A DNA stretch of 24,815 bases. It comes from JADLHS01 sp964539515 (GTDB taxonomy: Bacteria; Verrucomicrobiota; Verrucomicrobiia; Limisphaerales; JADLHS01). Shown here one piece after another: positions 1 through 8,135 of the stretch. Location: NCBI GenBank assembly GCA_964539515.1, contig CAZIJO010000069.1:1-24815 (forward strand). The letters run 5' to 3'. The notes beneath the pieces are model-generated. The model was not told the DNA's origin. It did not search any database and saw only the letters and a list, made by a program, of their open reading frames with translations. The translations under genes and the position numbers were made by a program. Within the stretch, counting starts at the first letter, position 1, and each line of letters opens with the position of its first letter.

Positions 1-184
1 CGCCGTTGGCGAATGGCGGGCCATCGTGCAGGACGAATTTCGGTGCCGTGGCGCGGGCGGTCTGGATGCGGGCGTAGAGATTTTCATTCTCCCAGTGGTC
101 CAGACGTTGCGGCTCACGGATGACCAGGTCGGCCTTCATGGCAAAGTCCGTGCGCGGCAGATTGAGCGTATTCTTGTAGTCCAT
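1..184 (-). CDS. ileS: Isoleucyl-tRNA synthetase, N-terminal fragment (runs off the left edge)
   Basis: Reading the minus strand from the ATG at 184-182 gives 61 codons, open to the window edge. The protein starts MDYKNTLNLPRTDFAMKADL, continues with REPQRLDHWENENLY, and reaches PKFVLHDGPPFANG at the edge. This is the conserved N-terminus of bacterial class Ia isoleucyl-tRNA synthetase, just before the HIGH-type ATP-binding signature, which would lie outside the window. The enzyme charges tRNA-Ile with isoleucine in the cytoplasm. The start agrees with the family's usual MDYK.TLNLP opening. No strong Shine-Dalgarno sequence is visible upstream. Only about 60 of the usual 900 or more residues are present. 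Confidence 0.93.
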   Translation of the reverse strand, partial: MDYKNTLNLPRTDFAMKADLVIREPQRLDHWENENLYARIQTARATAPKFVLHDGPPFANG

Positions 185-451
185 CGCAGTTTTTCGGAGC
201 GCGAACGGTAACAGTCGGAAAAATGAGTGTCAACGAACGCGCGCGGCAGATGGAGGCGTACGGGTGAAGTTCGGTCCGGCAGCGTACTTTGGGACGCCGG
301 GTGTACGAATGCGCCCAGGTGCGCGGCCAGCGGCGTGCGCCGCGGCAAATCGCGGATCGCACGAACGACCGATGGAATGATCTTTCACCGGCCGGCGCTC
401 AACCAGACCGAGGAACGGGGTCGGTCTCAACCAAACCGGGCGATCCGCAAG

Positions 452-781
452 TTAAAGGGCGCTCGCATGCACCAGCGAGTGCAAGCGCGCTTCCGCCTGC
501 TTGGACATGCTGGTAAATACCATCGAGACGTAATAGCCGAAGTGTTTGTTTCCCTGACAGTCCACCACCACGCCGGTGCAATTGACCCGGGTCCCGTCGT
601 TTGGTGATTGCAGTGTTACCGTCATTTCCACCCACGGTGCAAACGGGGTCTCGCTGCGAAATTCAATGCCACCCTTGTGCAGCGACACCGCCTCGGGGCT
701 GAGCGTCAATCGGGTTTGCCGCGCTTCGACCGTAACGGGTTGCTCCAAGGGTTCCACACTTTCGATTTTTCTCGCACTCAT
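452..781 (-). CDS. PilZ-like small protein
   Basis: This 109-residue protein starts at the ATG 781-779 and ends with TAA at 454-452. It has a beta-rich core with the pattern ...SLHKGGIEFRSETPFAPW..MTVTL....G..VNCTGVVVDC...., followed by HFGYYVSMVFTSMSKQAEARL. This resembles the PilZ fold as found in Verrucomicrobiota, where a GVVVDC strand and a Y.VSM.F strand recur. The canonical RxxxR and D/NxSxxG c-di-GMP-binding motifs are not clear, so nucleotide binding is unproven. There is no signal peptide or membrane segment, so it is probably cytoplasmic. It is divergent from the beta-CASP gene at 903, and the roughly 120 bases between them must hold both promoters. The assignment rests on pattern recognition only. 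Confidence 0.65.
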   Translation of the reverse strand: MSARKIESVEPLEQPVTVEARQTRLTLSPEAVSLHKGGIEFRSETPFAPWVEMTVTLQSPNDGTRVNCTGVVVDCQGNKHFGYYVSMVFTSMSKQAEARLHSLVHASAL

Positions 782-892
782 AAATCCAGTTCAGGCTACC
801 ATACTATCGCTTATCGTCAAATCCGGATTGTTAAGTTGCAATGGTGCGAGCGTTTATTCTGGTGACCGGTGGCCCATCCACTATGTTGGGTC

Positions 893-896
893 GGAG
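893..896 (+). promoter_or_regulatory. Shine-Dalgarno GGAG fixing the start of the beta-CASP gene
   Basis: GGAG lies 6 bases before the ATG at 903. The reading frame stays open upstream to 576, but that extension overlaps the divergent PilZ-like gene and has no MBL-family residues. This site and the family-like MRITNLNP opening both support a start at 903. Confidence 0.6.
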
Positions 897-902
897 ACGC
901 TG

Positions 903-2279
903 ATGCGAATCACCAACCTCAATCCCGACACGGACATCGGCGCCAGCGCCTGGTTCGTCGACCTCGAAGGTCACCACATCCTCCTCGATGCCGGCATGCA
1001 CCCCAAACGGGAGGGGCGTGATGGCCTGCCCCAGTACGAGAGTATCCGCCACGAAGAGTTGGACGCCATCGCCCTGTCGCATTGCCATCACGACCATGTC
1101 GGCTCGCTGCCGGTTGCGACCCGCTACTTCCCCCGGGCGCACGTGTTGATGGCGGAGCAAAGTTATTTCATCATCGAGCGGGTGCTGCACAATTCCGTGA
1201 ATGTGATGACGCGCCAGCGCGACGAGCTGGGCATCAAGGAATACCCCCTCTACACGCACGACCAGGTGGACGACATCGCCCCGCTTTTTCAGAGCTTTCG
1301 TTACAACCGCGAAGTCGAGTGGGCGGCGTACCACAAAACCCGCGCCGGATTGCGTTCGCCCGTCCTGGAGTTTTACGACGCCGGGCATACCCTCGGTTCG
1401 GCCGGCATCATGTTGCGCGGGCAGAAGGAAACGATGTTCTACACCGGGGACGTTTGTTTTCATGATCAAACCTTGCTGCGCGCCGCCCGCTTCCAGGACG
1501 TCCGGGCCGATGTCCTCATCATGGAAACCACCCGCGGCAACCGGGCCGTGCCCAAGGGGGTGACGCGCGCTACCGAGGTGGAACGCCTGACCGCGGCAAT
1601 CCACCAGGCGCTCAAGCGGAAAGGCTGCGTGATGATCCCGTCCTTCGCGCTGGGGCGCACCCAGGAAATCCTCGCCCTGCTCGCGTTGCTCATGCGGGAA
1701 GGGAAGCTCAAGCCGCAACCCATTTACATCGGCGGACTGGGCCGCGTGTTCACGGAGATTTACGATCTCGAAGCGCACCGTACCCATCGGCAACACACCA
1801 GTTTGCAACTGCGCGAGGCGCTCAACCTCGTTGTCCTGGAGCCCGGCCAGGCGCAGAAAATGAAGCTCAGCGGCGGCCGCATCTTTGTGATCACCTCCGG
1901 GATGATGAGTGAAAACACTGCCGCCCACGATCTCGCGCAGCGCATGATCGGCGATGAACGGCAATCAATTTTCTTCGTGGGCTACGCCGACCCCGGCACG
2001 CCGGGCGGGCGGCTCAAGGCGTCAAAGCCGGGCGAGACGTTCGTATTCAGTCCCACCGCCGGTGTCGTCACCCGCCAATGCGACGTGCAGGATTTTGATC
2101 TCACCGCGCACGCGAACCGGGAGGACCTGCTGGATTTTGTCGGGCAGGTCTCGCCGCGCGCGGTCTTGCTGGGGCACGGGGACGAGGATTCGCGCCAGTG
2201 GTTCGAAGCCCAAATTCACGCTCGCCATCCGAAGATAAAAGTCATCCAGCCGCAGGTGGGCAAAAGCGTGACGGTGTAG
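903..2279 (+). CDS. Beta-CASP metallo-beta-lactamase-fold RNA nuclease
   Basis: This is a 458-residue cytoplasmic hydrolase of the CPSF73/Ysh1-like beta-CASP family, expected to process RNA with two zinc ions. Visible metal ligands are the HCHHDH motif at residues 60-65 (HxHxDH), H161 in DAGHTLGSAG and D183 in YTGDV. The beta-CASP insert is recognisable by VMIPSFALGRTQEIL (244-258), ITSGMMSE (330-337) and the FVGY.DPGTPGGRL segment (358-371). H403 in LTAHAN and H425 in GHGDED would be the beta-CASP motif B and C histidines. The usual TESTYG motif appears as METTRGNR (208-214), an altered form that keeps the acidic residue E208. The length is normal for a stand-alone bacterial member. The next gene begins about 100 bases downstream on the same strand. 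Family is certain; substrate (mRNA, tRNA or other) is unknown. Confidence 0.9.
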   Translation: MRITNLNPDTDIGASAWFVDLEGHHILLDAGMHPKREGRDGLPQYESIRHEELDAIALSHCHHDHVGSLPVATRYFPRAHVLMAEQSYFIIERVLHNSVNVMTRQRDELGIKEYPLYTHDQVDDIAPLFQSFRYNREVEWAAYHKTRAGLRSPVLEFYDAGHTLGSAGIMLRGQKETMFYTGDVCFHDQTLLRAARFQDVRADVLIMETTRGNRAVPKGVTRATEVERLTAAIHQALKRKGCVMIPSFALGRTQEILALLALLMREGKLKPQPIYIGGLGRVFTEIYDLEAHRTHRQHTSLQLREALNLVVLEPGQAQKMKLSGGRIFVITSGMMSENTAAHDLAQRMIGDERQSIFFVGYADPGTPGGRLKASKPGETFVFSPTAGVVTRQCDVQDFDLTAHANREDLLDFVGQVSPRAVLLGHGDEDSRQWFEAQIHARHPKIKVIQPQVGKSVTV

Positions 2280-2383
2280 GACGGCGGGAAGGCGAAACGC
2301 CACCGCGAAGCGCGGCAAACGGGCTGGCTTCTCGATGGAAATCGCTTCCTTGAACCGGGCCGGTTGCTTATTGTCCAGCGCTC

Positions 2384-3664
2384 ATGGTTTCCGAACCGAC
2401 TGCCTCCGCCCCCGGCAAGCCCGGGGGACGCTCCACTTTCTTCCGTCAAAGTGGCTGGCTGATGATCGCCAACATCGCAGGCGGGGCGCTCATGTGGGCA
2501 TTGCATTTTCTGGCGCGCCGGCTCGAGGAGGGCGAGTACGGGACCTTTGGCGCCCTGCTGACCGTGGTCATGGTGCTGCCGACGTTGCCCTTGCAAATGG
2601 TTCTCGCGCAACAGACCGCCAAAGCCCTGGCCACCGGGCACGAGCGCGAACTGGCTGGCACGATCCGGTTGCTTTGGCTCGGCACCTTTCTCCTGTGGTT
2701 GCTGGCCGCCGGCTTCGTGGTGATGGAACAGGAGCGCATCCTGAAACTTTTGCAGATCAGCAACCCGGTTGGCCTCTGGATCACGCTGGTGACCTGTTTG
2801 TTCGCCATGTGGCTGCCGTTGTTCGGCGGGGTATTGCAAGGGCAACAAAACTTTTTCTGGCTCGGTTGGGTCATGATGCTCAATGGGGTCGGCCGGATCA
2901 CGATCGCCGCGTTGGCGGTGTTCCTGGTGGGCGGCTACGCCACGGGAATGATGGCGGGGGTGCTGTTAGGCTTTCTGGTGGGCAGTTTGATCGCCTTGGG
3001 GCAATGTTCTGCCCTCTGGCGAATGCCTTCGTCCCCTTTCGACTGGCACAAGTTGCTGGCCCAAGTGGGCCCGCTCCTGCTCGGCTTCGGGGCATTTCAG
3101 GTCCTGTTTACGGCGGATACCTTCTTTGTGAAGGCTTGTTTCACGGCCGACCAGACGGACGCCTATTTCGGCGCAGGTACGTTGTCGCGCGCCTTGCTTT
3201 GGCTGGTCGGCCCCCTGGCCGCGGTCATGTTTCCCCGAATCGTGCACAGCGCCGCCAAGGCGGAGAAATCTGATCTGATGCGCCTGGTTTTTTTGGGTAC
3301 CTTGGTCCTGGCCGTGGGGGGGGCGGTGGGGTTGTGGACCGTGGGGCCGTTCGTCGTCAAAGTGATCTACCCGGCCCGTTATGCCGCCCAGACGATTGCC
3401 CTGCTGCCCTGGTACGCGTGGGCCATGGTCCCTCTCGCCCTCGCCAACGTGCTGTTAAATGATTTGCTCGCGCGTGGATTGTTCCGGGTGGTGCCGTCGC
3501 TCATCGTGCTCGCCCTGGGCTACGCCTTTACGCTGACGCAATTGCATGACAGCCCCGTCACCGTGCTCAAGGTGCTCGGCGGGTTCAACCTGCTTTTGCT
3601 CGCCGTTTCCGGGTGGTTCGCCTACCGGGCGCCGTCCGCCGCCGGCCCTCGGGTCGCGGCTTAA
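2384..3664 (+). CDS. Polytopic membrane protein, oligosaccharide flippase/MATE-like
   Basis: This 426-residue, strongly hydrophobic protein shows about 12-14 probable transmembrane segments. After a short polar N-terminus it reads FFRQSGWLMIANIAGGALMW, followed by a FLARRL..GEYGTFGALLTV segment. This is the usual start of Wzx-type polysaccharide flippases in the MOP/MATE superfamily: F..G...L........ with a later L....YG.F. Such proteins move lipid-linked sugars across the inner membrane. No glycosyltransferases are nearby, so the substrate cannot be inferred. The ATG at 2384 is poorly supported by a Shine-Dalgarno sequence. The stop TAA at 3662-3664 overlaps the stop of the convergent permease gene. 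Family assignment is good at superfamily level only. Confidence 0.78.
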   Translation: MVSEPTASAPGKPGGRSTFFRQSGWLMIANIAGGALMWALHFLARRLEEGEYGTFGALLTVVMVLPTLPLQMVLAQQTAKALATGHERELAGTIRLLWLGTFLLWLLAAGFVVMEQERILKLLQISNPVGLWITLVTCLFAMWLPLFGGVLQGQQNFFWLGWVMMLNGVGRITIAALAVFLVGGYATGMMAGVLLGFLVGSLIALGQCSALWRMPSSPFDWHKLLAQVGPLLLGFGAFQVLFTADTFFVKACFTADQTDAYFGAGTLSRALLWLVGPLAAVMFPRIVHSAAKAEKSDLMRLVFLGTLVLAVGGAVGLWTVGPFVVKVIYPARYAAQTIALLPWYAWAMVPLALANVLLNDLLARGLFRVVPSLIVLALGYAFTLTQLHDSPVTVLKVLGGFNLLLLAVSGWFAYRAPSAAGPRVAA

Positions 3665-4842
3665 ACAGATTTCAAAGCGGCGATCACGGGGAGGCGGGCA
3701 GCGCGGATGGCGGGGAAGAGGCTGCCGACCATACCCACCAGCACGGCGAAGAGCATGCCTTTCAGGAGCAGGACGGGCGTGATCCGGAACTGGAAGATCA
3801 CTTCGCTGAAGGTGTTGAAACTGAGCGTGCCGAAACGGACGCCGAAGAAAACGCAGAGATACTGCGCGGACAAGGCCACCAGGCAGCCCAACAGCCCGCC
3901 GATCCCCGCGAGGATCGCGCCCTCGAAGATAAAACTCCCCAGCACGGTGCGGCGCCGGAAGCCGAGCACCCGCAACGTGCCAATCTCGCGGGTGCGCGCC
4001 CCGACACTGGCATACATGGTGTTCATCGCGGCAAACACCGCGCCGATGGACATCGCGGTGGCCAGCAGGCGGCCGAGCATTTTGATCGGCATGGCGGTGG
4101 TGGTTTGGGCCGCGTAATATTGCGTTTCGAAATCCGCGCGCAGGGGCATGCGTTTGTCCGTGTCGATGCGCTGCATGAGCGCCGCCGCCGCCTGGGGGTC
4201 AGCGACGCGCACGAGCAGGCTCGAGTAGTTTTCGCGGTCGAATATGGACCGCGCTTCATCCGCATCCATCCACATTTCGGAATCGAATGCGCTGTCACCA
4301 CCGTCGAACCAGCCGACCACGGTCAACCATGTGCCCCCGGTCTTGAATTTTTGGCCGGGGTCGCAATTGGCAAAACGTTGCGCCATTTTCCGGCTCGCCA
4401 CGACCTCACGCTGCCCGGGCGTGAACCAGCGGCCATTCACGAGGGTGACCTGTGGCCGGAGGGTCATGCCCATCGGCGTGATGCCGCGCATTGTGACATT
4501 GGCTTCGCCCGTACCGTCGCGCCGCGGGAGGTTCATGATCACAACCAGGTCGCCGGAAACCAGCGGCCGGCCTTGCGCATCCCGTTCCACCTGCGACCAG
4601 TACTGGATTGTGTTCAGTTGTTCGCGCGAAACCTGGCTGCTGGATTCGGCGGTGGAACCTTTGCGAACGATCATGACATTGCGGGGGTCGCCCGTGTTGG
4701 CGCTGGAACGTTCCAGGCCGGCCGCCATCGCCTGCATGAGGAGGTAGACCGTGACGACGAGGGCGACACCGAGAATGGTCGCCGCCGTGGCGCGCCACCG
4801 GACGAGGACGTTGCGGATGTTGTAAGTGACGGGCAGGGCCAT
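3661..4842 (-). CDS. ABC transporter permease, FtsX/MacB type (second permease)
   Basis: This is a 393-residue inner-membrane permease. One N-terminal membrane segment (about residues 20-41, ATILGVALVVTVYLLMQAMA) is followed by a large extracytoplasmic MacB-type periplasmic core domain. Three C-terminal segments follow, with the conserved ..ARTREIGTLRVLGFRRRTV cytoplasmic loop, typical of the FtsX domain. The frame is open to 4875, but the ATG at 4842 starts one base after the upstream permease's TGA (4846-4844). It also gives MALPVTYNIRNVLVRWRAT, a typical permease start, so it is preferred. The gene is the last of an ATPase-permease-permease operon. Its stop TAA (3663-3661) lies inside the stop region of the convergent flippase-like gene. 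Confidence 0.9.
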   Translation of the reverse strand: MALPVTYNIRNVLVRWRATAATILGVALVVTVYLLMQAMAAGLERSSANTGDPRNVMIVRKGSTAESSSQVSREQLNTIQYWSQVERDAQGRPLVSGDLVVIMNLPRRDGTGEANVTMRGITPMGMTLRPQVTLVNGRWFTPGQREVVASRKMAQRFANCDPGQKFKTGGTWLTVVGWFDGGDSAFDSEMWMDADEARSIFDRENYSSLLVRVADPQAAAALMQRIDTDKRMPLRADFETQYYAAQTTTAMPIKMLGRLLATAMSIGAVFAAMNTMYASVGARTREIGTLRVLGFRRRTVLGSFIFEGAILAGIGGLLGCLVALSAQYLCVFFGVRFGTLSFNTFSEVIFQFRITPVLLLKGMLFAVLVGMVGSLFPAIRAARLPVIAALKSV

Positions 4843-4843
4843 A

Positions 4844-5989
4844 TCAGTCGAGCGACTTGAGGCCTTCCACCACACTCAGGCGGGCCACGGCGAGGGACGG
4901 CATGATGCTGGCCACGATCCCGAGCGTCGCCGCCACGAGCGACCCGATGCCGACGATTTTGGGGGTGACTTCAAACATGGGAAATAGTCCGTTGGTGAGG
5001 GTGGCAATGTCGCCGAAGGTGAACAGCGCCCAGGCGCCGCCGACGCCCAGGGCAGCGCCCGCGGCGGCCAGAAAAAAACTCTCGGCGAGAATGAAGGCGA
5101 ATAATTCGCGTCGCCGGAAGCCGATGGCCTTCAGGATCGCCAGTTCGCGGAAGCGTTCGCGGATGGCCATGCTCATTGTGCTGGCGGTCACGAGCAACAA
5201 CGTGAAGACGACCGCGCTGGAAATCAGGGTCACGAGCAGTTTGATATTGCCCCACATCGAAATGAAGCCGAGTTGAAAGGCCCGCTCCGTTTCCGCCCGC
5301 ACCTCGGCCGAGGTGTTCTCGAAAGCCTTGTTGATCGCCTCGATCACGCGGGGCATGGCCTCGGCGGATTCCACCTTGAGCCACCACATGCCGACCAAGC
5401 CGCTCACGCCACTGGCCTCATCGAGATAATCCTGACGGAAAAGCATGTTGCGGTCATCCGGGGTGCCGGCATAGATGCCGACGATCTTGAATTCCATGGT
5501 GACAGGATAAACGGTGCTCTCGAGGACGATTTTGTCCCCGACCTGGAGCTTGAATTTATCCGCCGACATTTTGCCGATGACACAGGCGGTGCGTTCGGCC
5601 TCGAACGCCTCATAACTGGCGACGTCCATTTTTGCTTCGCCGAAAACGGAGCGCAGTTCCTTGGGATCCATGGCAAATTGCGCAAAGGTCATGCTCTCCT
5701 CGTTCTTGTATTTCCCGCCAAACCAGGTGAAGGGGGTGACGGCCACCACGCCCGGAATCCGGGTGATAATGGGGCGCTGACGGGCGGGCAAAAGGTTCGC
5801 GATGGAAATCTTGTTGCGGACGGCCACCCGCAATTCCGCGCCGGCGCCTTCCGCCGGCAGTGTGAGTTCGCGCAAAGCCACCAGCAACGTCACCAGCAGG
5901 AACAGGCTGACCGCCACGCTCAGGATGGAAAGCGTGGCGCGGCGCTTGTTGCGCAGCGCATTCTTGAGAATGAAGCTGGGAATGGTCAC
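4844..5989 (-). CDS. ABC transporter permease, FtsX/MacB type (first permease)
   Basis: This is a 381-residue permease paired with the next gene. It has an N-terminal membrane segment (about 20-40), then a periplasmic MacB-like domain. Three membrane segments lie in the last 140 residues, with the FtsX-domain loop AIRERFRELAILKAIGFRRR. The start codon is GTG at 5989-5987, 10 bases after the TAA of the ATPase gene. A GAAGG stretch sits unusually close, 3 bases from the GTG, so initiation may depend on translational coupling. The two permeases probably form a heterodimer with an ATPase dimer. Such MacB/LolCDE-like complexes export or extract lipoproteins, peptides or small molecules. No MacA-type adaptor or outer-membrane channel is encoded here, so the substrate is open. 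Confidence 0.9.
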   Translation of the reverse strand: MTIPSFILKNALRNKRRATLSILSVAVSLFLLVTLLVALRELTLPAEGAGAELRVAVRNKISIANLLPARQRPIITRIPGVVAVTPFTWFGGKYKNEESMTFAQFAMDPKELRSVFGEAKMDVASYEAFEAERTACVIGKMSADKFKLQVGDKIVLESTVYPVTMEFKIVGIYAGTPDDRNMLFRQDYLDEASGVSGLVGMWWLKVESAEAMPRVIEAINKAFENTSAEVRAETERAFQLGFISMWGNIKLLVTLISSAVVFTLLLVTASTMSMAIRERFRELAILKAIGFRRRELFAFILAESFFLAAAGAALGVGGAWALFTFGDIATLTNGLFPMFEVTPKIVGIGSLVAATLGIVASIMPSLAVARLSVVEGLKSLD

Positions 5990-5999
5990 GGCCTTCGGT

Positions 6000-6683
6000 T
6001 TAGTTCGTTAGCTCGCCTTTTTCCAAGTGGATGCTGCGCGAGCCAAATGCGGCCGCCTTGGGATCATGCGTCACCATGATGACCGTCTTGCCCGCGTCCG
6101 TGCTCAATGCCTGCAAGACCTTGAGCACCTCTTGCGCGGAGTGCGAATCGAGATTGCCCGTGGGTTCGTCTGCGACGACAAGGGCGGGGTCGGTTACCAG
6201 CGCCCGGGCGATGGCCACGCGTTGTTCCTGGCCGCCGGACAATTGCCGCGGCAGATGCTTCGCCCGATCCGCCAATCCTACCAGATCGAGGGCGATCTCG
6301 ACTTGTTTGCGCCGTTCGGAGCGGCCCAGGCGCGTGAGCAGCAACGGGAGTTCGACATTTTCAAAGGCGGTCAGCACCGGGATCAGGTTGAACGTCTGAA
6401 ACACGAAACCGACGTTTTGGTTGCGCCAGTCCGCGAGTTGGGATTCGTTAAGTTGCGCCACATCGATGCCCTGCACGTGACACTCGCCACTCGTGGGCCG
6501 GTCAATGCCGGCAATGATGTGCAGCAAGGTGGACTTGCCCGAACCCGACGGCCCCATGAGCGTGAGAAACTCGCGCGCGGCGATGGTGAGCGAGATGTTG
6601 TCGAGGGCCGTAACCTGGATTTCGCCCTGCGCATACACCTTGGTCAGATTGCGAATGGTGACAATATTGCCGTTGGCCGTCAT
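6000..6683 (-). CDS. ABC transporter ATP-binding protein, MacB/LolD type
   Basis: This 227-residue ATPase powers the two FtsX-type permeases downstream. Walker A is GPSGSGKST (44-52) and the Q-loop is FVFQTFNL (Q96). The signature LSGGQEQRVAIARA begins at 148, Walker B with the D-loop is LVVADEPTGNLDS (168-180), and the H-loop is VTHD (H206). The PTSGECHVQGIDV and NVGFVFQTFNLIPVLTA.ENV segments match the MacB/LolD subfamily. The frame is open to 6734; the ATG at 6683 gives the expected distance to the first beta strand (IVTIRNLTKVY) and is preferred. A slight oddity is E after LSGGQ, where Q or R is more usual. It heads the operon and is followed after 10 bases by the first permease. Confidence 0.93.
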   Translation of the reverse strand: MTANGNIVTIRNLTKVYAQGEIQVTALDNISLTIAAREFLTLMGPSGSGKSTLLHIIAGIDRPTSGECHVQGIDVAQLNESQLADWRNQNVGFVFQTFNLIPVLTAFENVELPLLLTRLGRSERRKQVEIALDLVGLADRAKHLPRQLSGGQEQRVAIARALVTDPALVVADEPTGNLDSHSAQEVLKVLQALSTDAGKTVIMVTHDPKAAAFGSRSIHLEKGELTN

Positions 6684-7273
6684 AGAGCGCTTAATGATTG
6701 GGTGAAGGGGCGCGAAAAGCAATCCATCGGTCACGGGATTCGGGCGTCCGTCTCCAACCTGCTGGGTTTTAGAGGGCGACAGTTTCTTGCGCTGATACCG
6801 TCAATTCCTCCGGGGGCGCAAGCCGTCTGGCCCACGACGCGGTTTGGGCTTGCTGAGGTTCCAGAATCGCCACGCGACTTGGATTATCCAGCCAGGCGCC
6901 ATAGTGATCCCCGCCATGACTGGGGAGCATTTCTTGTCACCCAAGAACAGAAATCCAGATCTTGCGGGCTAGTGCTTTCCGGGCTTTGGGTAGTCCGCCG
7001 GCATTGCATCACCCCTACGGGCATACCACGACGTATGGTTGATTGGTAATTACTGATGCCAGCAGCCCGCCTGAGGGTGCTGTGTAACTCCAGCGGCTCC
7101 TTCAGCACGGGCGGGCGTGTCAATCCTGTTTGGCTTACTTCCGCTGTTGCGCCGCAACCATCCTCCGCGCACTGTAAGATCGCCCCCTGGGGCCGGAGTG
7201 TGAAACGAAAGTCCGAGTTCGTTTCGCTCAGTTTGCGGGAAGTTTAACCGCGATTCCGCAGCGGCCAACCTGA
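6684..7273 (+). other. Gene-poor stretch between the ABC operon and the IS4 remnant
   Basis: No open frame here resembles a known protein. Short open frames on both strands overlap each other and lack a supported start. The promoter of the ABC operon should lie at its left end. An 8-bp perfect inverted repeat lies at 7202-7225. I see no left end of the IS element matching its putative right end at about 8111-8128. Confidence 0.5.
7202..7225. repeat. Perfect 8-bp inverted repeat (hairpin)
   Basis: GAAACGAA (7202-7209) and TTCGTTTC (7218-7225) are exact reverse complements separated by 8 bases. The stem is only moderately GC-rich and is not followed by a T tract on either strand, so it is not a convincing terminator. 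It lies about 50 bases before the truncated transposase remnant. Function unknown. Confidence 0.4.
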
Positions 7274-8080
7274 GTTGACTCAAACGACTCCGACGTCGAA
7301 CTCCAACCGGTGGCCTATGCCCTCGATTCGACCACCGTCGAATTGTGTATGTCGCTTTTCCCGTGGGCCAAGTTCCGCCGCCACAAGGCCGCCATCGAAT
7401 TGCATACGCTGCTGACCTTGCGCGGCAACTTTCCCACCGGGGTCATTCTCACGCCGGGCACGGTTCTCGAGGTGAACATGCTCGACGACCTCAGTTACGA
7501 GGCGGGCCCGTTCTACATCATGGATCGCGGCTATCTGGACTTTGCGCGATTGCACCGGCGGCACACCGCTTCGACCTTCTTCGTCAGGCGGGCCAAACAC
7601 AACTTCTGTTGCCAGCGCCGCTACTCAGGTCCCGTGGACCAGACCATGGGCTTGCGCTTCGATCAGACCGTCATCCTCACCGGCTTCTATGCCCGACGCG
7701 ATTATCCCGATCCGCTGCGCCGCATCGGCTTTTGCGATCCGCAGACCGGCACGGCGGTGGTGTTTCTCACCAACAACTTCACCGAACCAGCCCTGACCAT
7801 CGCGCAACCCTACCGTTGCCGGTGGCGCAGCGAACTGTTTTTCAAATGGCTCAAGCAACATCTGCGGATCAAAGCCTGCTACGGCACCTCGGACAACGCC
7901 GGACGCGTCCAGGTTTGGATCGCCATCAACGTTTACCTGCTGCTCGCCATGCTCAGAAAGCGGCTGCGCCTCCCAGCCAGCCTCTACACCATGCTACAGA
8001 TTCTGAGCCTCACTCTTTTCGAGAAAATGCCCATTCTACAGGCTCTTGGTCAAACACCACCGCCAAGAACTTATGCCTGA
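7274..8080 (+). pseudogene. IS4-family transposase, N-terminally truncated
   Basis: The frame encodes the catalytic half of an IS4-family DDE transposase of the group with an N-terminal DUF4372 domain. The first catalytic Asp is in YALDSTT and the second in YIMDRGYLDF. The C-terminal Y-(2)-R-(3)-E-(6)-K signature is intact in YRCRWRSELFFKWLK. Complete relatives are about 100-130 residues longer at the N-terminus. Here homologous-looking sequence begins just after an in-frame TGA at 7271-7273 (reading VDSNDSDVELQPVAYALD). A GTG at 7310 is the first possible start, but a protein from there would lack the whole N-terminal domain. The C-terminus ends a few codons early; the adjacent frame after 8080 reads a DLNNQPDL-like tail seen in this family, which suggests a late frameshift. 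The element is very probably inactive. Confidence 0.85.
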
Positions 8081-8128
8081 CCTCAACAATCAGCCCGATT
8101 TACCGGGGTCTTTAACCGGACAGTAGTG
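7274..8128 (+). mobile_element. IS4-family insertion sequence remnant (left end lost)
   Basis: The transposase remnant is followed by TTTAACCGGACAGTAGTG at about 8111-8128, which resembles the terminal inverted repeats of this IS group as I remember them. A matching left terminal repeat, CACTACTGTCCGGTTAAA, is not visible in 6684-7300. The element therefore appears deleted from the left up to about 7274. The right end stops 8 bases before the stop codon of the convergent secreted-protein gene. No target-site duplication can be assessed with one end missing. Confidence 0.5.
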
Positions 8129-8135
8129 AATGGCG

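Noticed and set aside
27..211. Plus-strand open frame at the left edge
   Set aside because: The minus strand gives an unmistakable isoleucyl-tRNA synthetase N-terminus over the same bases.
831..1964. 377-codon minus-strand open frame
   Set aside because: It is the shadow of the beta-CASP nuclease, whose metal-binding motifs lie on the plus strand.
3613..4860. Long plus-strand open frame of 415 codons opposite the permease
   Set aside because: It is the antisense shadow of the FtsX-type permease. It is rich in His/Glu/Ala/Gly/Arg and has no domain, while the minus frame carries clear family motifs.
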